From Verrucomicrobia bacterium UBA1412 (GTDB lineage: Bacteria > Verrucomicrobiota > Verrucomicrobiia > Limisphaerales > UBA1412): a stretch of DNA of 13,168 nt. Position 1 is the stretch's first letter; every line of letters begins with the position of its first letter. The notes below the pieces were generated by a model that searched no databases, was not told where the DNA came from, and was given only the letters and a program-made list of their open reading frames with translations. The DNA lies in NCBI GenBank assembly GCA_002305615.1, contig DBPU01000095.1, forward strand, positions 1-13,168, given 5' to 3'. The position numbers and the translations under genes are program-made. Below, one piece after another: positions 1 to 7,206 of the stretch.

Positions 1-5
1 CGACG

Positions 6-599
6 ATGACGGATTATTTCGCGCTATTGAAAGAACCTCGCCAACCCTGGCTCGATGCCGGGGCGCTGAAAGATAAGTTCATGGCACTGAGCGCTCAATG
101 TCATCCGGATAAATTCTCGGGCGTATCGCCTGAGGAAAAGGAGAGAATCGGCAATCAGTACTCGGAGCTCAACACGGCTTATCAGTGCCTGAGCCAAACC
201 CGCTCGCGCCTTTTGCATCTCATTGAGCTCGAAGCCGGTACGAAGCCGACGGATGTGCAGAGAATCCCTCCCGGCACCGGAGAGCTTTTCATGGAGGTTG
301 GGCAGACCTGTTCGCAGGCCGGCAAATTCCTGGAAGAGAAGCCCTTGAGCGATTCGCCTATGCTGAAGGCACGGCGTTTTGTGGAGCAGATGACCTGGAC
401 CGATAAGCTCACGCAGTTGCAGAGCAAAATCGGTTCGCTGGCTGCGGCTCTGGAAGGCGAGCTTAAGCAAATGACTGAGGCTCAGGCACAAGGGAGCCCT
501 CTGCCGCTGGTGCGTCTGGAAGAAATTTACCGCTCCCTGAGCTATATCCAGCGATGGAATGAGCAAATCCGCGAAAAAATAGTGCAACTAGCCCTTTAG
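6..599 (+). CDS. hscB: HscB-like J-domain co-chaperone (Fe-S cluster assembly)
   Basis: A 197-residue protein that begins MTDYFALL, as HscB/Jac1 proteins do, and carries the J-domain HPD signature (HPDKF, residues 33-37), followed by a conserved-looking helix (SELNTAYQCLSQ) and a leucine-rich segment ending LLHLIELE near residue 76. The C-terminal ~100 residues look helical and match in length the three-helix bundle by which HscB binds the scaffold IscU. Known family role: it delivers IscU to the Hsp70 HscA and stimulates its ATPase during [Fe-S] cluster transfer in the cytoplasm. The family is usually ~170 residues, so this one is somewhat long. The start at base 6 fits the family N-terminus, but any ribosome-binding site lies outside the window. 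A plain DnaJ-domain protein is the alternative, because no isc genes are visible here. The stop is 17 nt before the amidase start, so the two are probably co-transcribed. Confidence 0.72.
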   Translation: MTDYFALLKEPRQPWLDAGALKDKFMALSAQCHPDKFSGVSPEEKERIGNQYSELNTAYQCLSQTRSRLLHLIELEAGTKPTDVQRIPPGTGELFMEVGQTCSQAGKFLEEKPLSDSPMLKARRFVEQMTWTDKLTQLQSKIGSLAAALEGELKQMTEAQAQGSPLPLVRLEEIYRSLSYIQRWNEQIREKIVQLAL

Positions 600-616
600 G
601 AAAGAGACAATTCATC

Positions 617-1717
617 ATGATGCAGATTCATAAAAGAAACTGGGCCAGGAGGATGCTGCTGCTCGGATGGGTGGCAGGATTTTTCTTTTTATCCGGGCAA
701 GTAGACCTTCTCTGGTCGCAATCCAAATCGATTTCCCTACCGGTTAAGAAAAGAACTCAGGCCGCACCTCCTGCAAAATCCGTTTCCGTCTCGCCGAGCG
801 GCTACCAGAGCATCATCACCTGGAGCAAGAAATATGGCTTCAAGGCCTATTGGGTCAAGAAATCGAAGGTGTTGCGCCTCTCCAACAGTAGCAACTCGCT
901 GGAGTTCGAGGTGGACCGCAGCTGCGTCGTGATCAACGGAGTTCGGGTCTGGATTGGCAAACCGGTCAAGATCGTTAGCGGGCGTATCTCCATTGATGCT
1001 CAGGATATTGCTACGGCGCTGGACCCGATTTTATCGCCCAAGATACGCAAAACCGTAAAAGTCGTGCTGCTGGACCCGGGTCACGGCGGCTCTCAACCGG
1101 GTGCGATTTACCAGGGCAAGAAAGAGAAAGATTATGTGTTCCTGATTGCCAAGGAGACTCAGAGGCTTCTGCAGCAGAAGGGCTTGAAAGTAGTGATGAC
1201 GCGGCCCGGCGACCAGACTCTGGGGCTCACGTCCCGCTCGGATATGTCTGCCCGGACCAAGGCGGATCTCTTTGTGAGCATTCATCTTAATGCGGCTTCG
1301 AGCAGCTCGGCCAAGGGCGCGGAGGTTTTCACGACGACTCCGGCCGGTGCGCAATCGACAAATCCGGACCGCTCCGGGAGCCGCGCATGGACGGCCGGCA
1401 ATGCTAATGATATTCATAATGTCCTCCTGGCTTACCAGATACAGCAGGAAATGACGCGCCAGATCGGGTTTGAGGATCGCGGTGTGCGGCGTGATCGGCT
1501 CGGGGTATTGGTTGGCAATACGGTTCCGGCGGTGCTGGTGGAGGCCGGGTTCATGACAAACACCGAAGACCAGAAGCGGATTTTCGTGAAGAGCGAGCGC
1601 GACAAGGTGGCCCGTGCGATCGCTGACGGCATCCTGAACTACAAGAAGGCGGTCGAGACAGGGCGCTCCACCGTGGGCAGTTCCACCTCCAAGGGCACCG
1701 TCGTCAAAAAGCTTTAA
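617..1717 (+). CDS. Exported N-acetylmuramoyl-L-alanine amidase (Amidase_3) with N-terminal copper-amine-oxidase-like domain
   Basis: A 366-residue zinc amidase that cleaves the bond between MurNAc and L-alanine in peptidoglycan, acting in the periplasm. Residues 1-34 are a basic-hydrophobic signal peptide or signal anchor. Residues ~60-140 resemble the copper amine oxidase N-terminal-like fold often attached to cell-wall enzymes (INGVRVWIGKPV, then DAQDIATALDPIL). Residues ~148-345 are the Amidase_3 domain: LLDPGHGG with zinc ligand H156, KKEKDY with E170, SIHLNA with H223, and the catalytic glutamate E309 in VLVEAGFMTN. All expected catalytic residues are present, so it should be active. 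The tail after ~345 is Ser/Thr/Lys-rich and unstructured. AGGA-AGAGA at 598-607 lies 9 or more nt upstream; two tandem ATGs (617 and 620) make the exact start uncertain by one codon. It follows hscB closely and ends at a strong hairpin. Likely roles are cell separation or wall turnover; the specific AmiA/B/C-type role cannot be assigned. Confidence 0.93.
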   Translation: MMQIHKRNWARRMLLLGWVAGFFFLSGQVDLLWSQSKSISLPVKKRTQAAPPAKSVSVSPSGYQSIITWSKKYGFKAYWVKKSKVLRLSNSSNSLEFEVDRSCVVINGVRVWIGKPVKIVSGRISIDAQDIATALDPILSPKIRKTVKVVLLDPGHGGSQPGAIYQGKKEKDYVFLIAKETQRLLQQKGLKVVMTRPGDQTLGLTSRSDMSARTKADLFVSIHLNAASSSSAKGAEVFTTTPAGAQSTNPDRSGSRAWTAGNANDIHNVLLAYQIQQEMTRQIGFEDRGVRRDRLGVLVGNTVPAVLVEAGFMTNTEDQKRIFVKSERDKVARAIADGILNYKKAVETGRSTVGSSTSKGTVVKKL

Positions 1718-1732
1718 GCTTCATTTACGGGA

Positions 1733-1790
1733 AAGAACCACAGATGAACACCGTTAGCGTCTGAGAGTGTCCATCTGTGGTTCTTGCTTT
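1733..1790 (+). terminator. Long perfect hairpin terminator after the amidase gene, between convergent genes
   Basis: Arms AAGAACCACAGATG (1733-1746) and CATCTGTGGTTCTT (1772-1785) pair perfectly over 14 bp. The loop can pair further through ACAC and GTGT. The right arm runs into TTGCTTTTCTTCT on the + strand, which fits an intrinsic terminator for the hscB-amidase unit. On the minus strand the arm ends in GGTTCTTTCCC, a weaker T-run, so it may also stop the convergent transcript. The arms resemble a dispersed-repeat motif (see findings). Confidence 0.75.
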
Positions 1791-1794
1791 TCTT

Positions 1795-2853
1795 CTACTT
1801 CAAACTCTCGAGGAACTCAGCAAAGAGCTCATCCACAGTTTTTTGGGTCAATTCTTTGAAGAGCTCGTCCTTGTAAGTCCCCTGGCGCAGAGCCGTATTG
1901 AGTTTAGTGACGATCTGGGGATCTTTTTCCTTAACGAGCCAGGCCACGAAGGCTGCACCGCTCTTATAACCATCTTTGAGCGAGGCTTTTTCGGGGTTCA
2001 CCGGAGGCCGCGGCGCATTGGGTTCAAAGACATAGAGCCGGATATAATCGGCAATGGCCTCTGTAATCCAGGGGATGTACTTGGGATAGGCCTGCACGAC
2101 GTGGGTTAGCTCATGGATGACGGCGCCGGCATCGGTTCCGTTACGCGTGAAGAATTCCTTGGAAAGGAAGATGTTCTTGCCGCCGGTTCCCGCTACGCCT
2201 TTGGGGTCGCTGCGCACCGTGAGGTTCACTTCGGGATAGGGCTTGAAATCGGGTGAATTGAGCTCAGCCACGATTTTCGGATACCATTCAATGCAAAGAG
2301 CTTGCATCGCTTTCATCCAGCCTTCCATTTCGGGGGCGTCCTTGTACTGGATATTGATGGTGTATTTGAAATCGGGCAGAGCCACGGGAGCGGCAGCGGC
2401 AGCCTCTTTTTTGACCTCAGCGGCCCGCGCCTTATATTCTTCGAGGAATTCGCCGACTTTTTCCTGATAACCCATTCTGCCGAAATCCTTTTCTTCAGGA
2501 GTCAGTAGGACAATCGTGGGGTAGCCGGGGATATTATACTTAGCGGCGAGTGCCTTGCGGGCGGCCTGGATCTCTTCCGAGGGCTTGTTCCCTCTGGGGA
2601 AATCGAGCTCCACCAGAACGAGATTCTCTTTTGCGAAAGCTTTAAACTCCTCTTTCTGCAGGACATCCGCCTGGAGGCGCTTGCACCAGCTGCACCAATC
2701 TGAGCCGGTGAAGAGCACCATCATGTTCTTTTGATTTTTCTTGGCAGCGGCCAGCCCCTCCTGATAATCGGTAAGCCAACCCTCTGACTCGGCTGCCATG
2801 GCCGAAGAAGCCAGGAGCAGCGCGCCGGTTAAGATTGCAAATAATTTTTTCAT
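1795..2853 (-). CDS. Exported thioredoxin-like/basic secretory protein metallopeptidase fusion
   Basis: A 352-residue exported protein read from the ATG at 2853. The start is chosen because it opens a clean signal peptide (MKKLFAILTG, hydrophobic core, SSAMA-A cleavage near residue 20-21); an in-frame ATG at 2895 would put 14 extra residues before it. Residues ~25-145 are a thioredoxin-like fold of the Thioredoxin_7/DUF255 type: LFTGSDWCSWCKRL with C54 and C57, then IPGYPTIVLL with cis-Pro P112. After an Ala-rich linker (~146-162), residues ~163-300 match plant-type basic secretory proteins (PF04450 type): a zinc-binding HELTH at 247-251, then PWITEAIADYIR, where E265 or D269 could be the third ligand. 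Predicted role: periplasmic or secreted zinc protease, with a redox or disulfide-handling domain in cis. It stands alone, between the sdh terminator and the convergent amidase. The substrate is unknown. Both domain calls are good; their joint function is inference. Confidence 0.85.
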   Translation of the reverse strand: MKKLFAILTGALLLASSAMAAESEGWLTDYQEGLAAAKKNQKNMMVLFTGSDWCSWCKRLQADVLQKEEFKAFAKENLVLVELDFPRGNKPSEEIQAARKALAAKYNIPGYPTIVLLTPEEKDFGRMGYQEKVGEFLEEYKARAAEVKKEAAAAAPVALPDFKYTINIQYKDAPEMEGWMKAMQALCIEWYPKIVAELNSPDFKPYPEVNLTVRSDPKGVAGTGGKNIFLSKEFFTRNGTDAGAVIHELTHVVQAYPKYIPWITEAIADYIRLYVFEPNAPRPPVNPEKASLKDGYKSGAAFVAWLVKEKDPQIVTKLNTALRQGTYKDELFKELTQKTVDELFAEFLESLK

Positions 2854-2928
2854 ATACGTATTCCGTGGGCGTGAGATTAACGAATAAGAAGGCATTGGGC
2901 AACCCTAAAGAGAGGCACCTCATCTCTA

Positions 2929-2961
2929 TAAAAATAAGGAGCCGCAGTTCAGCGGCTCCTT
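2929..2961 (-). terminator. Intrinsic terminator of the sdhCAB operon
   Basis: A perfect 10-bp stem, AAGGAGCCGC (2936-2945) and GCGGCTCCTT (2952-2961), with a 6-nt loop. Read on the minus strand it is followed by ATTTTTATAG, a classic U-tract. It lies about 40 bp after the sdhB stop codon and separates the operon from the thioredoxin-peptidase gene. On the + strand there is no T-run, so it works in the minus direction. Confidence 0.88.
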
Positions 2962-2997
2962 GTTATGAGTTATGAGTTTATGATTAGAACAACAAAA

Positions 2998-3768
2998 CTA
3001 TGATGCGTCGGGCTGACCCTTGGCTACGGAGAGCGCATAGTCGCGGTTCATCCGTGCGATAAAGAGAGCGCTCACCTTCTTGGGGCAAACGGCCTCGCAG
3101 GCGTAGGTATTGGTGCAGTTGCCGAAGCCTTCCTTATCCATCTGGGAAACCATCTTCCAGACGCGGCGGTCTCTTTCGGGTTTGCCCTGAGGCAAGAGTC
3201 CCAAGTGGCTCACCTTGGCGGAGACGAAGAGCATGGCCGAAGCGTTTTTGCAGACGGCTACGCAGGCGCCGCAGCCGATACAGGCGGCAGCATCCATGGC
3301 CAGGTCGGCATCCTTTTTGGCGACCGGCAGCGCATTGGCATCGGCCGGGTTACCCGTACTGACCGAGATATAGCCTCCGGCCTGGATGATTCGATCCAGA
3401 GCCGAGCGGTTGGTGATCAGGTCCCGCAGGACGGGGAAGGGCTTTGCGCGCCAGGGTTCGATGGCGATCACGTCGCCGTCTTTGAAGTGGCGCATGTGCA
3501 GTTCGCAGGCGGTCGTGCCTTTCATGGGACCGTGCGGGGTTCCGTTGATGACCATGGAACAGGTTCCGCAAATGCCTTCGCGGCAATCGGAGTCAAACGC
3601 GATAGGGTCTTGGCCCTGGTGAATCAGCTCCTCATTGACCACGTCCAGCATTTCCAGGAAAGACATATCCGGAGAGACTTTCTTGGCCTGATAGGTCTTC
3701 ATCCGGCCCGGTGAATTCTGGTCTTTTTGTTTCCAGACCTTTAAAGTTAAATTCATCTCTTTGCTCAT
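2998..3768 (-). CDS. sdhB: Succinate dehydrogenase/fumarate reductase iron-sulfur subunit
   Basis: A 256-residue iron-sulfur subunit of complex II that carries electrons from the flavin of SdhA to the quinone site and hemes of SdhC, on the cytoplasmic face of the inner membrane. The N-terminal plant-ferredoxin domain binds [2Fe-2S] through C62, C67, C70 and C88 (DCREGICGTC, then ACEL). The C-terminal domain has CIGCGACVAVC, giving C163, C166 and C169, plus C228 for [4Fe-4S], and C173, C218 and C224 for [3Fe-4S] (GNCTNTYACEAVCPK). All cluster ligands are present. Its start codon shares one base with the sdhA stop (TAATG), so translation is coupled. AAAGGAG at 3778-3784 is an excellent ribosome-binding site 9 nt upstream, inside the end of sdhA. 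Length and sequence are like the Bacteroidetes/PVC form. The direction (succinate oxidation or fumarate reduction) cannot be told from sequence. Confidence 0.96.
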   Translation of the reverse strand: MSKEMNLTLKVWKQKDQNSPGRMKTYQAKKVSPDMSFLEMLDVVNEELIHQGQDPIAFDSDCREGICGTCSMVINGTPHGPMKGTTACELHMRHFKDGDVIAIEPWRAKPFPVLRDLITNRSALDRIIQAGGYISVSTGNPADANALPVAKKDADLAMDAAACIGCGACVAVCKNASAMLFVSAKVSHLGLLPQGKPERDRRVWKMVSQMDKEGFGNCTNTYACEAVCPKKVSALFIARMNRDYALSVAKGQPDAS

Positions 3769-5681
3769 TATTTGTAGCTCCTTTGGCTCATTGTTACTAC
3801 TTCATATTGGAGGGGCTCGATATTGCGAACGGGTTCCTTGCCCGCACCCTGGTATTCCCAGACGGCCACATGAGAGAAATTATCGTCGTCGCGCTTGGCT
3901 TCATGATCTTCGGTCTGGTATTCCACGCGGAAGTGACCGCCACAAGATTCTCTGCGCTCCAGAGCGTCTCTGCAGATCAGCTCACCCAGCTCCATATAGT
4001 CGGAGACGCGGTTGGCGAGCTCGAGCGTCTGATTGAGCTCACCGGGACTGCCGGTGACCTTGAGGTTTTTCCAGAATTCCTCGCGGATGACGGCGATTTT
4101 CTTAATAGCCGTTTTGAGGCTTTGGTCGCTGCGGGCCATGCCGCAATTCTCCCAGAGCAGCTTGCCCAGCTCGCGGTGGAAGGAGGTCGGAGTGCGCGAG
4201 CCCTGAATGGAGAGCAGGCGCTTGAGGTGTTCGCTCGCGGCTTGCTCGGTCTGTTTGAATTCAGGCGCATCCGTGCTGGGAACGAATTTCTTGGAAGAAC
4301 CAAAATAGTTGGCGATCGTGTAGGGCAGGACGAAGTAACCATCGGCCAGACCCTGCATGAGTGCGCTGGCACCCAGGCGGTTGGCGCCGTGATCGGAGAA
4401 ATTGGCTTCACCCAGGACGAAGAGACCCGGGATTGTGCTCATCAGATTGTAATCCACCCAGAGTCCGCCCATCGTGTAATGGATGGCAGGGAAGATACGC
4501 ATGGGCGATTCATAGGCGTCTTCGCCGGTGATGCGCTCATACATCTCGAAGAGGTTGCCGTAGCGCTCTTCAATCGCCTTTTTGCCCAGGCGGCCGATCG
4601 ACTCCGCGAAATCCAGATAAACACCCAGACCGGAGGCTCCGACGCCGCGGCCTTCATCGCAAACCAGCTTGGCGGCGCGAGAAGTCACGTCGCGGGGAGC
4701 CAGGTTGCCGAAAGAGGGATAGCGGGTCTCCAGATAGTAATCGCGTTCGCTCTCGGGAATCTGAGAGGGCGGGCGCTTGTCACCCTTGGTCTTGGGGACC
4801 CAGACTCGGCCGTCATTGCGCAGCGACTCGGACATCAGAGTCAGTTTGCTCTGATGGTCGCCGCTGACGGGAATACAGGTTGGGTGAATCTGCGTATAGC
4901 AGGGGTTGGCGAAGCCTGCGCCGCGCTTGTAAGAGCGCCAGATAGCCATGGCGTTACAGCCGCGGGCATTGGTGCTCAGGTAAAAAGTGTTTCCATAACC
5001 GCCGGTGGCCAGAACGACCGCATCAGCAGAATAGGAGCTGATCTTGCCGGTCACCATGTCGCGAACCACGATGCCTTTGGCTACGCCATCGACCAGAACC
5101 AAGTCGAGCATTTCGGTCCGGGAATAGATTTTGACCTGACCTTTGGCGACCTGGCGGCTCAGTGCCTGATAGGCGCCGAGCAAGAGCTGCTGGCCTGTCT
5201 GGCCGCGAGCGTAAAAGGTACGGGAGACCTGTGCGCCGCCGAAAGAGCGGTTGGCCAGGAGTCCGCCGTATTCGCGGGCAAAGGGGACACCCTGAGCAAC
5301 GCTTTGATCGATGATCGCGTTGCTGACCTCAGCCAGACGGTAGACGTTGGCTTCGCGGGCGCGGTAATCGCCGCCCTTGATGGTGTCATTGAAAAGACGC
5401 TGAACGCTGTCGCCGTCATTGGGGTAGTTCTTGGCAGCGTTGATACCGCCTTGAGCAGCAATGCTGTGCGCGCGGCGTGCTGTATCCTGATAGCAGAAGC
5501 AGGTGACTTTATAACCGAGCTCACCCAGAGAGGCCGCGGCAGAGGCACCAGCCAGACCGGTTCCCACCACAATGACGCTGAATTTGCGCTTGTTGGCCGG
5601 ATTGACCAGCTTGCATTCCTCCTTATAACGGCTCCACTTCGTAGTTAGGGGGCCCGAAGGTGTTTTGGCATCAAGTTTCAT
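3768..5681 (-). CDS. sdhA: Succinate dehydrogenase/fumarate reductase flavoprotein subunit
   Basis: A 637-residue flavoprotein subunit that oxidises succinate to fumarate. The dinucleotide-binding motif GTGLAG starts at residue 40, and H72 in RRAHSIAAQGG is the histidine expected to carry covalent FAD. Substrate and catalytic residues are visible: HPTCIP with H266, SES with E285, NLAPRDVTSR with the catalytic arginine R330, HYTMGG with H401, and the FAD-binding stretch EANFSDHGANRLGASAL from 425. No key residue is missing. The length and the inserted segment before R330 fit the 'type B' enzyme of Bacteroidetes, Chlamydiae and related groups rather than proteobacterial SdhA. The start is supported by AAAGGAT at 5692-5698, about 10 nt upstream, and by the 25-nt gap from sdhC. 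It overlaps sdhB by one base. A membrane-bound complex with SdhB and SdhC is expected. Confidence 0.97.
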   Translation of the reverse strand: MKLDAKTPSGPLTTKWSRYKEECKLVNPANKRKFSVIVVGTGLAGASAAASLGELGYKVTCFCYQDTARRAHSIAAQGGINAAKNYPNDGDSVQRLFNDTIKGGDYRAREANVYRLAEVSNAIIDQSVAQGVPFAREYGGLLANRSFGGAQVSRTFYARGQTGQQLLLGAYQALSRQVAKGQVKIYSRTEMLDLVLVDGVAKGIVVRDMVTGKISSYSADAVVLATGGYGNTFYLSTNARGCNAMAIWRSYKRGAGFANPCYTQIHPTCIPVSGDHQSKLTLMSESLRNDGRVWVPKTKGDKRPPSQIPESERDYYLETRYPSFGNLAPRDVTSRAAKLVCDEGRGVGASGLGVYLDFAESIGRLGKKAIEERYGNLFEMYERITGEDAYESPMRIFPAIHYTMGGLWVDYNLMSTIPGLFVLGEANFSDHGANRLGASALMQGLADGYFVLPYTIANYFGSSKKFVPSTDAPEFKQTEQAASEHLKRLLSIQGSRTPTSFHRELGKLLWENCGMARSDQSLKTAIKKIAVIREEFWKNLKVTGSPGELNQTLELANRVSDYMELGELICRDALERRESCGGHFRVEYQTEDHEAKRDDDNFSHVAVWEYQGAGKEPVRNIEPLQYEVVTMSQRSYK

Positions 5682-5706
5682 GATAAATTTTATCCTTTCT
5701 AATGAT

Positions 5707-6393
5707 TTACTTCAGGATTCCCAGCATACAGACGATCGGAATGAGCGACATTCCCGCGAAAAGGAAGATCACCGCCGCACGGGCAGCAAGTCTGATATAG
5801 AGCTGGTACGTTGAATTTCTCAGGCCGAGTGACTGGAGAAGACTCTCCAGACCGTGCCAGAGATGCAGAGCCAGAAAACAGGTGGCGACCAGATAGAAGA
5901 AGCCGGCGATCGGATGGCCGATTCCCTTCAGGACGACATGGTAAACATCGGTTACTTCCTTTTCACCGAGCATCGTTTTGGCTTCGGTTAATTCGGGGCG
6001 AACCGCTCCCGCCGTCAGGTCCAGCACGTGCCAGATGACAAAGAAGAAAATGGCCACGCCGCCCAGAACCATCATCTTGGAGGCGAAATCCGCATAGGGA
6101 TGAGTATTGACCACATATTTGACAGGACGCGCAGCCCGGTTTTCCACCCAAAGGCTCAAGGCCACAACAATATGCACCAGGGCGATTGTTCCCAGTCCCA
6201 GCCGGTAGCCCCACAGAATGGCGAAGTTGGACTTCAGTAACACCGCATACTTGTTCAGGGCATCAGCCCCTAAAAAAAGCTGCAAGTTACCCAATAAATG
6301 CACAAACACGAAAGCCGCCAGGGCGACTCCGGTGATTGCCATGATATATTTTCTCCCGATGGAAGACAGGAGGATAGCTTTAATGAGATTCAT
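5707..6393 (-). CDS. sdhC: Succinate dehydrogenase cytochrome b subunit (single di-heme membrane anchor)
   Basis: A 228-residue integral membrane subunit with five predicted helices (about residues 15-40, 60-82, 105-128, 158-183 and 200-226). It anchors SdhAB and holds the quinone site. Histidines H32, H74, H122 and H177 (or H180) lie in helices I-IV, as do the four ligands of di-heme cytochromes b in Wolinella FrdC and Bacillus SdhC, so two b hemes and no separate SdhD are expected. I chose the ATG at 6393 because family members begin MNLxxxxxxSSIGRK; an upstream ATG at 6444 would add 17 residues that do not fit the family. No clear Shine-Dalgarno is seen before 6393. It is the first gene of sdhCAB, 25 nt before sdhA, so the promoter should lie between 6394 and about 6650, but I could not identify convincing -35/-10 boxes. 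Confidence 0.93.
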   Translation of the reverse strand: MNLIKAILLSSIGRKYIMAITGVALAAFVFVHLLGNLQLFLGADALNKYAVLLKSNFAILWGYRLGLGTIALVHIVVALSLWVENRAARPVKYVVNTHPYADFASKMMVLGGVAIFFFVIWHVLDLTAGAVRPELTEAKTMLGEKEVTDVYHVVLKGIGHPIAGFFYLVATCFLALHLWHGLESLLQSLGLRNSTYQLYIRLAARAAVIFLFAGMSLIPIVCMLGILK

Positions 6394-6738
6394 GCTTTTT
6401 ATAGTTAGTCTCTGGAAAAAACAAATGCCAGCGAAGTACTCCACGTGCTTTTTAAGGGAATCTTGCCAGCCCTCTATTTTTGAATGGTTAGACGTGGAAC
6501 CGTCAAACTCGCGAAGAGTGAAACATATTCAGAAACGAATGACAATGAAAAAAATATCGAAAAGGAACCCTCCCGTTTCATCGGAATGGTCACGGTCAAA
6601 TAGAGAGAAAAAAGCCTATTTTTAAAGGGAAATATGCTCCGGGATATCTCCAGAGGAGCCCGACATTATCCCAGAATAAGAACGAATCACCCAGGAATTC
6701 AATGGCTTAAAAAGTGTCTTTAAGAGACCGTCTAAAAG
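6394..6738. other. Intergenic region upstream of sdhC holding the left repeat copy
   Basis: 345 bases without a supported gene. The part near sdhC should hold the operon promoter and 5' leader; a TTGACC sequence (minus strand, 6594-6599) has no good -10 partner, so I do not call a promoter. From 6658 the sequence is the non-coding part of the left direct repeat. A weak hairpin (GCTCC at 6636-6640 with GGAGC at 6655-6659) lies just downstream of the decayed gene end and may be a remnant of its terminator. Confidence 0.5.
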
Positions 6739-6814
6739 CTAATCCAGATCGCAGACCACGCGCATGCCGTACATTTCGTGGTTGTCTTCCGGATGGCCGT
6801 AACCGCGGTTGGCG
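6658..6814 (-). repeat. Direct repeat, left copy (SUMF1-type gene 3' end plus downstream DNA)
   Basis: These 157 bp align without gaps to 9144-9300, at a constant offset of 2486, with about 9 mismatches by eye. Six of the mismatches are in the outermost 35 bp; only three are in the inner ~122 bp. The repeat spans the stop codon: 81 bp downstream and 76 bp of coding sequence. Identity breaks off sharply beyond 6814, inside the conserved RxANR region of the protein family. The copies are in the same orientation. Confidence 0.93.
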
Positions 6815-6858
6815 CAACGGCATCACTCCCGCCAGACCGACTCCTGCGGTGAGGATGG
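6739..6858 (-). pseudogene. Decayed 3' end of a SUMF1/formylglycine-generating-enzyme-type gene
   Basis: Reading minus strand to the TAG at 6739-6741, the last codons give CRCANRGYGHPEDNHEMYG then MRVVCDLD, nearly the same ending as the intact gene at 9225-9992. Immediately upstream (higher coordinates) the frame meets a TGA, and the stretch that should encode the RGGSW motif is about 5 bases short against the intact gene and frame-shifted; only a VLxxG-like trace remains up to about 6858. No start or upstream domain is present, so this is a fragment and not a gene. It ends ~30 bp before the stop codon of the Cys-rich peptide gene, so the AT-rich cassette sits where the rest of this gene would be. 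It is the left flank of a direct-repeat pair. Confidence 0.85.
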
Positions 6859-6889
6859 AAGGATTTCTTCCTTTGTTGGTTAATTTATT

Positions 6890-7189
6890 TTATGGCCAAT
6901 ATGTTGTCGTACACCTCTTGTATGATCTAGTGGAGGCAATGTAATCGGTGCCTTCGTAATAACAATATACAGTAGTTGTTTCATCAATAACATTACATGA
7001 TGCAAAGATATTTGCCACACCCTTGCAATAAGGTACATTTCTACATTCAACAGCACCAGCTAGACCTTGTATATGATCTGACTTAGCACTACATATTCTA
7101 GTCCACCCAGCAGCATAGGTCACAACTACACTTAAAGACAAACATATTAGAGTTGAGACTATACGTATTTTATTTTGTATTCTTTTCAT
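6890..7189 (-). CDS. Small exported Cys-rich peptide (unknown function)
   Basis: A 99-residue protein from the ATG at 7189; an in-frame ATG at 7201 would add four residues and disturb the basic start of the signal peptide. MKRIQNKIRI followed by a hydrophobic stretch and TYAAG gives a convincing signal peptide cleaved near residues 26-28. The ~72-residue mature part has six cysteines (C33, C49, C55, C65, C76, C93), enough for three disulfides, and many Tyr and Thr near the C-terminus (VYCYYEG, CTTTYWP). I recognise no family. It is last in a tight three-gene cassette, 17 nt after the anchored-protein gene (5 nt if the upstream ATG is used), with no good Shine-Dalgarno. The cassette's membrane protein belongs to a redox-associated family, so a disulfide-stabilised exported peptide is a reasonable inference. 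Secreted effector, toxin, signal or structural peptide are all open. The high AT content differs from the housekeeping genes. Confidence 0.72.
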   Translation of the reverse strand: MKRIQNKIRIVSTLICLSLSVVVTYAAGWTRICSAKSDHIQGLAGAVECRNVPYCKGVANIFASCNVIDETTTVYCYYEGTDYIASTRSYKRCTTTYWP

Positions 7190-7206
7190 AACAAAAATCA
7201 TTTTTA

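Noticed and set aside
3711..5648. Long + strand open frame (645 codons) opposite sdhA
   Set aside because: It is the antisense shadow of sdhA, which has every catalytic residue of the family; the antisense product has no recognisable domain, and such shadows are common in GC-biased genes.
6218..6625. 135-codon + strand frame upstream of and overlapping sdhC
   Set aside because: It overlaps the sdhC coding region antisense and its likely promoter region, and shows no family resemblance.
6636..6659. Terminator after the decayed SUMF1-type fragment
   Set aside because: The stem is only 5 bp with a 14-nt loop and an imperfect T-tract, so I mention it only as a possible remnant.
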